From positions 62,001 to 126,000 of the forward strand of contig WBMV01004160.1 in NCBI GenBank assembly GCA_013396655.1: 64,000 bases of DNA. The letters run 5' to 3'. The notes beneath the pieces were generated by a model. That model did not search any database. It worked only from the letters and a program-made list of their open reading frames with translations, and was not told the origin of the DNA. This stretch comes from Campylorhamphus procurvoides (taxonomy: Eukaryota; Chordata; Aves; Passeriformes; Dendrocolaptidae). The first letter of the stretch is position 1, and every line of letters begins with the position of its first letter. The position numbers and the translations under genes are program-made. This document shows, in pieces, positions 55,144 through 64,000 of the stretch.

Positions 55144-55392
55144 GCATGTGGTAAACCCCCAAACTCATTCAATTGTTTAACTTTCCTGCATGTTTTTTCT
55201 AAATAACTGTGAATGGATAATGGCTGATACAGTTACCACCACAAACATGCAGCAAACTAGCTACAGCACAGCATGGAAGGAGTTAAAAGGCTAGAAGTAG
55301 TTAGTAGGTTAGAAGTAGTCAGGGCTAATACACTTCATGAATAGTTCTAGAGGTTAGTTTAAGATTAAATATATAGATATACATATATAATT

Positions 55393-55417
55393 CCCCCACC
55401 CCCTCCACCCTACCCCC
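55393..55417 (-). repeat. C-rich tract / putative G-quadruplex on the minus strand
   Basis: The plus strand shows CCCCC, CCCCC, CCC and CCCCC runs separated by A, TCCA and TA. On the minus strand these are four G runs of three to five with loops of two, four and one bases, a compact G-quadruplex pattern. It lies immediately next to a TA-rich stretch (ending 55390). Confidence 0.8.
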
Positions 55418-55779
55418 AGGATTTTATTGGGATTTCGTTCCTGGAGGCTTTTTTATCCATAACAGGAGAAAGGAGACTTCTTGGCGAACAGTAATGTGAC
55501 CATAGTCCCTCTCTTTAGCAGCTGTTCAGCATTTAAGTGAAAAAAATGTGCTGCTATGCATCGTTCCTTCTTTGTTACCAGAATAGCTGTGCCCTGTATT
55601 AAGCCCAAGAATCTTTACAGAAGAGTCAAATCCTCTCCCAACAGCCATTTCACCTATAAAACATTTCTCTTTCACTTTCCCTGACGATGTTCCCCAATTC
55701 TCTTCCTGAATCACCCTAGTAGCATTACTACAAGCCATGTCATTCAGGACCTATGACAGATGTGCCACAAGAAGATATT

Positions 55780-55967
55780 GAGAGTGCTAAGGCACTGCAA
55801 GAGATTACTCAGAGAAGTTGAGAATACTCAGCCCCTGGAAGTGTCCAAGGCCAGGTTGGATGGGGCTTTGAACAACTCGGTCTAGTGGAAGATGTCCATG
55901 ACAGGAGGTTGGAATTAGATGGCCTTTAAGGTCCCATTCAACTCAAATAATTCTCCAATTCTATGAT
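55780..55967 (+). mobile_element. CR1 LINE, 5'-truncated 3' end
   Basis: The block contains the standard CR1 3' UTR wording: CCTGGAAGTGTCCAAGGCC, AGGTTGGATGGGGCTTTGA, a TCTAGTGGAAG segment, GGAGGTTGGAATTAGATGG, CCTTTAAGGTCCC, and the closing CCAATTCTATGAT. This is the extreme 3' end of a CR1 element on the plus strand, roughly 190 bp long, with no coding part that can be followed. Small deletions relative to the family sequence indicate an old insertion. Confidence 0.95.
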
Positions 55968-57124
55968 ATGCAGCACTAAATTTTTGTCATTATGTTCTCT
56001 GTTATTTTGTTATTTGGGAAGCATTACTTTGAGAAGAGTCCGTTACTTTCAGATAATTTTCCTTTTTCCCCTCTTGTTTCACTTGCTGCTTCTGCCTTTC
56101 CATGACTCTTTAAAGGTACTGCATGTGAAATATGCATCTTGTTTATTTTAGAAGAATTTACTCAAGAGGAAGAAGAATATTGTCTCTAACATACTCATTA
56201 CAAAGGAAGTTTCAATTCTTGTAGTTCACTTTCAAGCTGTGTGAGCATTGACTATTGACTGCTTAACAACAATTTCATTTATTTCCTGGGGTATCTGACC
56301 AAGACAGTGTCCAATATAATTTCTAACAGTGTGAAATGTAACTACAGTGAAATTTCTTACCCTGAAATTTGCTGGTAATTGAGGAAAACAGAGTGTATAA
56401 CACTGCTGCACTCCAACATTTGCATTTGCTGGTTACAACGTTTATTCAGAACTTCTAGTTGCCCTCAACAGAATAAGCCTAACTTAGTATGACTACGAAA
56501 GGAGCTGTTAGGATAAGACAAGAGCAGTACAAGCATGTGAAATTTTATTAGTCCATGACAGAGCCCAAGGGGCTCTGAGCTGCCTAATAGGAATCCATTC
56601 TTTGCTAGTCTTCGCTATGAAGAGCTAGAGATCCCTGAAGAAATGTTTATCAATGGTAATTGGAGTGCCATGACTCAGTATTGTATAATTAATTATATAA
56701 TTATATAGTTGATTAAAAATCCCTAGAATAGCAGTTTGCACTTGTTCTGGTCTTTTTGATGAAACTAAAAGGAAAATAATGAAAAAAAACCCAAACCCTT
56801 TGTTTTAGTAATTGTTAAATTGCATTAAGGATTACTACTGCAACTTGAGTAACTACCCTCTTATTCTGTAACAATGCTAGAAAATATCACAGCTCCAAAC
56901 AGTCTTATGCTTTGCATTTTAACCTCAGCCCCTTTTGCTAATGTTAGTCCTTATTTTTACAAAGAACTTCTCATTGGTTTTAATGGAGAGTTATTTCCAG
57001 TTTAACTGTCAAAAGGAAAATTAATCTAGAAAAAGGCATGGATTTAGCCTGCTCCTGCCTGTGTTTTGAAAATTTTCCCCATACTTTTTTTGTCCCATAT
57101 AGAGGCTGAGGGCAATGGCAGCTT
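55968..57124. other. Non-coding sequence between two CR1 fragments
   Basis: AT-rich, with an A/T palindromic patch near 56685-56706. No gene or repeat family was recognised. Confidence 0.5.
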
Positions 57125-57268
57125 CTGAGTATTCATGTTCTAGAAGCATTTGGACAACACTCCCAGGCACATGGTGTGATTCTTGGTGTGTCCTGCATAG
57201 GGCCAGGAGTTAGACCCTATGATTCTGGTGAGTTCCTTCCAACTCAGCAGATTCTATGATTTTATGAT
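57125..57268 (+). mobile_element. CR1 LINE, 5'-truncated 3' end
   Basis: Diagnostic stretches are TCTAGAAGCATTTGGACAAC, CAGGCACATGGTGTGATTCT, GGCCAGGAGTTAGACCC and the end GTTCCTTCCAACTCAGCAG, ATTCTATGATTTTATGAT. This belongs to a different CR1 subfamily from the two upstream fragments. Its final 40 bp closely match the tail of the tRNA-derived SINE at 28205-28332, supporting the idea that the SINE borrowed a CR1 3' end of this type. Only about 145 bp survive. Confidence 0.93.
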
Positions 57269-57498
57269 ATTCACAGCATTTCAGTGCACTTCTCCAGCTT
57301 ATAAAATGCTCTGAGCAAGTGATTGTGATGAATCTCTGATGAATCTCAAGGTCTTCATGTAGCAAAATGAGTCTGAGGTCAGATTTTAGTTGCCATGTCA
57401 TCAGGACAGCAATGCCTTTAAATGCTGCAGCTTTAATTGAAGAGTCATGAGTGCTGCCATGTGATAACACCCTTTAAACACGTCTCCCATCTCTCACC

Positions 57499-57518
57499 GT
57501 GCTGTTCAATGACAGCAC
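57499..57518. repeat. Short perfect hairpin, 7-bp arms
   Basis: GTGCTGT and ACAGCAC are exact inverted copies around a 6-nt loop. This size occurs by chance and no function is claimed. Confidence 0.7.
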
Positions 57519-58963
57519 AGATCAAGGACCCAGGAAAGTTTTTTGTCCAGCATGGACAAAGCACACTCAGCCACGGAATCACTTCTAGCTAATTTCATGC
57601 ATGGACACAGACATAGTCTTAAAAAGTGTGCCATGGATTGGGACAGGACTAGGATCCTGTGTTGTTGCCACAATTATTTCTTCAGCAGGCAACATTCAGG
57701 TAAAGGGGTATGGAGGGCTGGGAAGGAAGAAGATTCTCTCTGTGAAAGAAAGGTGCATTTAGTGCTGCTTTAGCAAGATGCAACAGCCAAAGAAAAGCCA
57801 TTAACTTTATTGCATTAATGAATAAGACTGTTCTGGTTGTCTGGGGCTGTGTTCACAACAAGCAGGAGTGTCATACTAAGCCAGACCTGAAGTCTGTCTT
57901 CCCTCATGGAAGCAACCCCTGACTGCTTTGATATGACTAAAAATAGAGATAAATCACCTTCTCTGGCTCTGAGGGCATGTGGCAGAGCTCACATGCAAAA
58001 AGTTAAACCAAATTTCTCAACGATCAGGGGTAACCATACTCAACCAACTGCAAGGAAATGGTCCTCTAGTGCCAAGGTGTTTAGCACAAATACTGACTTG
58101 GCCCTTGCTCATGGTTTGAGGCAGTAGAAAATCAACAGTAGGGACCATTTTGATCATATAATTATGTAGATGATTGTGATATTGAGACCCTCGTCCCATG
58201 TAGTTTACTAATATACATATATCCTTTAAAAACTTGGTTTCTGTTCACATAAGTATATAAATGGGAGCCAAGCAGTGAGTGGAAGTCAATTACTACCAAT
58301 AATGTTGTAATTAGGAAATTGTATTTGAGACCATCCCTATGGACTGAAATGTTCAGGGGAGCACTCTGCCTTGAGAAAATGGAATGCCTTTTAATGGTCA
58401 TAGGCTAATTGCATATTCATTTAAATAATATTTATTATCAGTAATAGAAACATAATGGTCAAAAAAAGAAAGACTAACATGTCTCACACATATCAGTAAA
58501 TCAAATCAACTCTCATAGTGTTTCACCCCAAGGTTGTAATCTGAAGCATCTAGAAGGAAAGATAAATAAATCAGGGAGAGGTGATTGTCTATGAGATTAC
58601 TGTTTGTCTCACAGGGTGACTGATTTTAATAAAGTTAACATTTCAAGAAAAGACCCTAAAAGGTGCTCTCTGTGTTTGCAATCTGTCAGCTTCCATTCAC
58701 TTGGCCAGGCCAAATACAAAGAAGAAAATCGGTGTTGCTGTTGAATTCAATTTCATGCCTTATGTTAGAGATTTGTAAAACTGTCCCTTGCTGACTTGGA
58801 GATAAGTGGAATAACGATGAATTCAGCTTCAGGCAAGCTGCTCTTCAAGCAGACCTGTCAGGAGACAGAAAGGCAGTTCAGAGTAATTCATTCTTGTGCT
58901 GTGTCTCAAGTGACTAGTGTAGGTATAGGGCAGATCTGAAACACAAATAACATTAATGTACCA

Positions 58964-59034
58964 TAAAAACAAAACCAAAACCAACCAAACAAAAAAACAC
59001 CAAGGGAAAAAAAAACCAAACAAAACAAACCCAA
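58964..59034. repeat. A/C-rich low-complexity tract
   Basis: AAAACAAAACCAAAACCAACC followed by further A runs with CC interruptions on the plus strand. Confidence 0.9.
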
Positions 59035-60370
59035 GGACTAGCCACCTACAACACCCACCAAAAACCCAGACTCAAAGCATGCATCACATTTCTCATTTGT
59101 AGAGAAGTACAAACTTTGGGGTAGACATAGAAACCAGAATTAAGGAATAGAATTCAAGGTCCATGCCTGTAAGTGCTTTTATGAGAATATACAATCCAGA
59201 ATACAGTAGAGAACTGGGTGTAATTAATTTTCTGTACTTTTATGAAATGCCTGTTCAAGAGAACAATCTCTGAGGCAACAAATGCAAATGAACTGTCAAC
59301 ATAGAGATCACCTGTTGGAAAACCATGTCAACAGAACAACTAGAAATATTCAGAATCAGCTTGCAGCAGTGTACTACAACTAAACAATTCAGCCACCAGA
59401 TAATTTTCTCCCTGAGAGCAAAAAGCATTTAATCAGTATCCAATCTGAATTTAGAGCTTCCAATGGAGCAAGGACTTTCACCTAATTGAGACAGTAGGAC
59501 CAGTGCCATGGATGAAATCACAGACATAGTTGTAGCACCAGCTCCTTTTTTTGCTTCTGAGAAATATAATAGGGTATTCTTTCTATTTTTGGAAGAAATG
59601 TTGAAGATTTTTGGCAGCAAAGTGTATAACAAAAAGCGAGAGGGTATCTTTAACTTTTCTGGTTTAGATTTATGACAGTATTATGGACTTTGAGTTATTA
59701 TTATGAACGTATTTGAAATGCTACTAAATAACAATATGAGGAAAACACCAAATGAAAAATACTCAATGAATGCAGTCCACAAAAAAAGACACTTTCTCTT
59801 TCTAATAATTCCTCTGAGATGAATTACTCACAATGTTACAGTACTTGGAGCAATTTTTAATGTGGGTCTTATTTAACAGTAGAGAAAATAAAACCAAAAA
59901 AACACTAAAGAGTTTTAAGGCACAATTTTGCTACCTCTGTGTCTTAGTTCAAAGGAAAACTAAGGTATCTATGTTGACCAATAAATTATCCCTCTCCTTT
60001 AAATTTAGAGAACAGAACTTGAATTAGGAAAGATATACGTAAGGAGAAAAAAAAATAACAGTTCTTAACCACAACACATATGTATATATACAACAACAGT
60101 CTGCAACAAACTCCTCCACCCCAAAACAACAAGCAAAACAGTCTAAAAGGTCCTCTTGGCTACTCCCAAAAAGGGAAATGTAATTATATCCACGGACAGC
60201 AAGTGGCGCTGTCGCACCCGGCCAGCTGGGCTCTCTGACCTGTTGGTGCAGATGATGGCTGTGGTCTGGTCAGGAGTGATGGTCGTAGTCTGATCGAGAG
60301 CAGTGGTTTCCTCCTGTCGAGGTCCTGCTGCTCCTATGGATCCAACAGGAGATGCTCAAGGTTTTCTGAG

Positions 60371-60400
60371 CCCCGTTTATGTACCCTCCCCGTTTATGTA
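60371..60400 (-). promoter_or_regulatory. Duplicated TATA-like core of the LTR promoter
   Basis: Two identical 13-bp boxes, TACATAAACGGGG on the minus strand, lie 17 bp apart (60371-60383 and 60388-60400). By position in the LTR one of them probably served as the TATA box, with transcription starting 25-30 bp downstream on the minus strand. The duplication could be a slippage product or a family trait. Confidence 0.45.
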
Positions 60401-60495
60401 CTGGTAGCACCCAGTCCCTCCCCCAGGGCGGGGACTCACACAATGGGTGATTAACTCTGTGAGTCATGGGATATTGTTGAACCATTGATGGCCCA

Positions 60496-60536
60496 TTAGC
60501 ACCCACGCCCCCTCAGGCCGGGTGTGAAGGTGCTAA
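60496..60536. repeat. Inverted repeat inside the LTR
   Basis: TTAGCACC (60496-60503) and GGTGCTAA (60529-60536) are perfect 8-bp inverted arms around a 25-nt GC-rich loop. They lie in the putative U3 region and could be a transcription-factor or structural element of the LTR family. Confidence 0.75.
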
Positions 60537-60659
60537 CAACTTCCTGGGCTGCTACTGCAATTGGTCCATTGTTCTTGGGAAATGAATAGAGGGTGTAGAA
60601 TACATATCTTTAATCACCCCCACACAATGATAGCTGGTCCCTCCTGCTGAACTAGGACA

Positions 60660-63600
60660 CTCTGCTTGCTCTTAGTAGAAGAGTAAACAAAAAGGCAGGA
60701 AAATTGGGCCTTTCTGTCTGATGAATTATCATTTCTCCTTGTCACAGTTTAGGAATGCTAACTTACCTCTCTAAATTGAACTGATATTTAAAACTTTCTC
60801 TGTTAGACGCATATTAAGAATCCTCAGTTTGCAATTAAATACTGGCTACAGCTGAATGACCTGAGCATATGCAGGAGCAAGGTGCTGCTGGCCAGAGGAG
60901 AAGCCCTTTAGTAAAATATTAATGATACACCATGGAGCATCCTGGCGAAGTCTCAAAGTAACTGTGCTCCTGGCTGCTGTAATTCTTTTTCCTCTAGAAT
61001 ATAGATAGTGAGTGACATGAAAGGGCAAACCGCTGATAAACAGATACAAAAAATGAAAGATACAAGCTATAGTCAAAAGAAGTTGAAGTGAATAGAAGGA
61101 TATGTGATTCACATAGAGCTGGCTAGTAAACGTGGTAAGTTTTTGCTGTGTCTCTGACATGGAGGTAGAACTGATGAGGAACTGGGACAGGTGACACTGT
61201 GGGACTGGTCAGAGAGTCTGTGCAACATGGATATGGTTTTGATATGGCCTGAGTTTTCCTTAGCTTTAATAATAGACTGTAGTAGATGCAAGAAATAGAT
61301 CTCTCTATACTTCATAGAACTTATCTCCTCAATCCACTTTCTACCCAGCTGCAAACTCTGGGGAGGAGAATGTCCATGGAAATGCCTGAAAGTCTTCCCC
61401 TTCCAAACAATAAGGAAAAAAAAACAAAAAAGGAAGTTTACTCCACTATTTGAGTGCAGTGTACCAAAATCAGCAATAAGATGTAGCCTAAAGGCTCTAG
61501 AAACGGCTCTACATGGTAGTTGTGCTAGAAAAGAGAGAATAATTTCTAGAACATGAAAAGTTGGGAAGAAAATGGCCTAGCAGTGTGTCACCACCCAACA
61601 GAGAAAATAAATGCAACCAGTTGATTAGAACAATTATAAAATATCAGACTTCAGTCACCTTTATTTTTGTCATCAGATTTCTACTTTTGATGGTATTCAT
61701 GGGTGCATTCTAAATAAGGAAGATGGTCTCAAATGTCATTGAATTTCATCACTTAGAAGGCATAAAATTAGCAATAGTAAAGAGATGGTAAAGGGGGAAA
61801 ATAATATTTTCACAAGCATAAAAATCATATGAAATAATTTATATCCAACTCATCTGAATTTGCCTTTTAGTATTCTCAGAAAGATAATACATCTGCATTT
61901 CTTATATGTTCCAAAAAGGGTGATAGAAAGTGTTTGTGTCATTCCTCATGTTTTTGGTAATAATTAGATACATTCACTCAGCTAATTTTTCATTTTTTTA
62001 GCAGTTGTTATGTCAGGAAGCAAAAAGGAAGAAAAAGAGGTTAGATTAAAAAAAAAGTAAAAAAGTTTTCCTAATAATTTTATTGAAAGTCCAGAGATTA
62101 TATGAAATAGCTATTTTTTTCTCACCCTTCTAACCAGACAACTATCCTAATGTTCTACAAGGTAGCAAGAAAACTATCGATGCCTAAAGGTCTTTCAGAG
62201 AGTACATTAAATCAAGTTTATGAATTCCACAGCATGTAATGTCACTCTTCAGTACGGCTGTTAAAGGTCCAATGTAAGGTGCAGATGAGATCAGGGACTA
62301 TCTACTTCCCAGAACTGTAAACAGGGGAAAAAAAAAAAGTCTTTTCTGAAGACATTGGAAGAGGTGGTGTTTTTGATGTGATCTGATTTTCAGCAGCTGT
62401 GTTGATTCCTTTCCATTATATGTTACCTATAAAAAGAAGAAAGAATTTTTTAGTAGCAATCCCTTTCATAAAGCTGACTCACAGAAATACTGCAGTCAAT
62501 TCATATGTTGTGTTATTTTCCACGCACACACCTGAGCAAATAAATTCCTTATCTCATAGGGCATGATGTTCTAGTCTGTAGTCTTAGATTGTTAAAGATA
62601 TTGTTAACAGAAAACCAGATTGGAGTTTTGTTAAAAAGAGTAACTCTGGAATAAATGCAATTCAGTCCATTATTACATTTGTGGAAGCCTGCATCAATGA
62701 ACTAAATCTTCAAGCATAGTATTTCTAATTGTAATTAGTGTTATTTTTCTGAATAATTGATTTTACTAGTAATAAAAAGCAGTGAATAAAAGTTATTCTC
62801 TGATGTGACGGTCATTATATTAAAGGGCATTTATTAAGTATTGTCTAAAATACATGTTTACATGTGCTAAATCATCATCTTATTTGATTTTTTTTCCTTT
62901 AAAAGATGAACCAGTGTAAAACAAACCCAAAAGCTACCAGCATAATTTAATGTACAATAATATTACTCTCCTCTGAAAGGGAAAGAGAGCAGCAGCTAAA
63001 TTTAATTCTGATATATCCAGTACTTACCCTTTTGACCTTTAGTTCTAAACCCATTTCTCTGTATGAATTAAGAGGGGAAGGGGTAGGGAAAAGCGAATGG
63101 AAGAGGGACATGAATGGAAAAGTGAAAATGACATGCTGTCTTTCATTTAAAAGAAATTTCAGACTGAAAAATGGTAATAATTCCAAAAATTATCTGATGG
63201 ATGGAATTAAGTCCTCAGGAAAAGAAAAAAAGTGTTTTTCTTAATGCCACTAGACAAAGCCTTGCTGCTCTTTTAGTGGGTGTGGTTATAGGAGGAGATT
63301 TGCTGGCATGAGACTACAGTGAGCACAGTTTTCGGCAGAGTTAGCTGGTCAGACAAAACTGCAAACTGAGACAACTCCATAAGACACTCAGATGGTATCT
63401 GTGACTCTGTGTCCATCCTTATGCTGGAGAGGCAAAAGAGGAGTGGCTGGGACAAGGCATGCCTTGCCCAGCCCTGCTGCCTGTGGAATGTTGGAGCCAA
63501 ACAAAAAGTTTTAGGAGGAGCTCTGTCCCTTTCCATAAAAGTGATAAACAGCATACTGTGATTCAAAAACTTGATTCCTTTCTGACTGAAAAAAATCAAC

Positions 63601-64000
63601 CAAACCCCACACAGCAGATTTTCTTAGCAGGAGTGGTTCACATGCACAGCATGTATGTCCAGCTGTAAGTGTAAAAGGACTACACTTTTAAAGATCGAAA
63701 ATAAAAGCTAAAAAAAAAAAAAAAAAGAATTTCTTGGATGTGTTTATTGTCCTATATATGTATGGTGGTGATATCAAATAAATTGAAAACCACTAAAGTT
63801 TATATCTAAAAGGAGGTGTATATGGAATAACACCAAGTTAAAGCTGTTCTAAAAAGAACAGTAATTTATTTCCTGGCCTTTATATGTTTTACATTCCACC
63901 TCTTGATCTTGCACTCACAATAGTTTTGTTCGTACTTTCTTTGCATTTCATTTTCTTGGTGCTTTTAAAGGAACTGGAGACATGAAAGGCGAAATAGCTG
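60660..64000. other. Unique AT-rich non-coding sequence, no gene recognised
   Basis: No exon, RNA gene or recognisable interspersed repeat. Open frames are at most about 108 codons and lack domains. A poly-A run at about 63711-63726 follows AATAAAAGCT too closely to be a normal mRNA 3' end. Confidence 0.5.

Larger units (their letters stand above)
53837..55779. other. Non-coding sequence with simple repeats, no gene recognised
   Basis: No exon or RNA gene was recognised. The stretch includes a CA/TA microsatellite (54590-54627), an A/C-rich tract (55049-55143) and a G4-prone C-rich tract (55393-55417). Confidence 0.55.
57269..60178. other. Non-coding sequence, no gene recognised
   Basis: No exon or RNA gene was recognised. 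It contains a small hairpin (57499-57518) and an A/C-rich tract (58964-59034). The part from about 60105 to 60178 may still belong to the 3' end of the neighbouring LTR, whose left boundary is not certain. Confidence 0.5.
60179..60659 (-). mobile_element. Solo LTR of an avian endogenous retrovirus, minus strand
   Basis: Read on the minus strand the element starts TGTCCTAGTTCAGCAGG at 60659, an opening like that of known passerine LTRs. The first part, with GTTAGCACC and GGGTGCTAA inverted arms, would be U3. Two TACATAAACGGGG boxes follow at 60371-60400 as TATA-like promoter elements, and then a GC-richer leader down to about 60190. The + strand left end is placed at the TG at 60179, but it may extend to about 60105, and no convincing target-site duplication was found. 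No gag, pol or env sequence lies on either side within the window, so it reads as a solo LTR left by recombination. The class (possibly ERVL-like) is a guess. Confidence 0.8.

Noticed and set aside
60270..60506. 78-codon minus-strand open frame
   Set aside because: It lies inside the LTR and reads across promoter-like sequence. LTR non-coding DNA explains it.
63693..63730. AATAAA followed by poly-A, resembling a retrocopy or transcript 3' end
   Set aside because: The A run begins only about four bases after the AATAAAAGCT signal area, much closer than the usual 10-30, and no gene-like sequence precedes it.
1..64000. CRISPR arrays, bacterial operons, rRNA genes, intact tRNA genes, telomere repeats, mitochondrial insertions
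   Set aside because: I looked for these by eye and saw none. The only tRNA-like sequences are the SINE head at 28.3 kb and a very weak match at 46.56 kb.

Overview
The window looks like AT-rich nuclear DNA from a bird, most probably a songbird (passerine). Three 3'-truncated CR1 LINE fragments carry the CR1 octamer-type tail (ATTCTRTG). One short element joins a tRNA-Ile-like head to a CR1-like tail, the build of the zebra-finch family TguSINE1. There is also one avian-type solo LTR. No bacterial features (operons, ribosome binding sites, CRISPR) are present, and the only long A-rich tracts are low-complexity sequence. The taxonomic call rests on repeat families recognised by eye, not on a search.

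No protein-coding gene can be supported. The longest open frames are about 165 codons. They show no recognisable domain and fall in the size range expected by chance in 64 kb of AT-rich DNA. The window is best read as a gene desert or the inside of a large intron.

Layout: 1-11.4 kb is unique sequence with G/T-rich simple repeats, including a clean (GGTTT)10 at 7.5 kb. At 11.41-11.65 kb lies a CR1 3' end that keeps the C-terminal codons of its reverse-transcriptase ORF with a frameshift. At 13.5 kb is a weak LTR-like block. From 13.7 to 28.2 kb the sequence is mostly unique with A/C-rich and TA tracts and a G4-prone C-run at 24.26 kb. A SINE lies at 28.2 kb on the minus strand. From 28.3 to 53.3 kb the sequence is unique, with a TATA-containing hairpin at 35.07 kb and a POU/homeodomain-like motif pair at 41.94 kb. 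At 53.3-53.84 kb an exact 218-bp repeat has a second copy bounded by single N bases, which looks like a gap-closure artefact. CR1 3' ends follow at 55.8 and 57.1 kb, a minus-strand solo LTR at 60.2-60.66 kb, then unique sequence to the end.

The repeats make a small story. The SINE tail closely matches the 3' end of the CR1 at 57.1-57.3 kb, which fits a non-autonomous element copied by CR1 machinery. I found no novel biological system. The most actionable observation is the N-bounded duplication.
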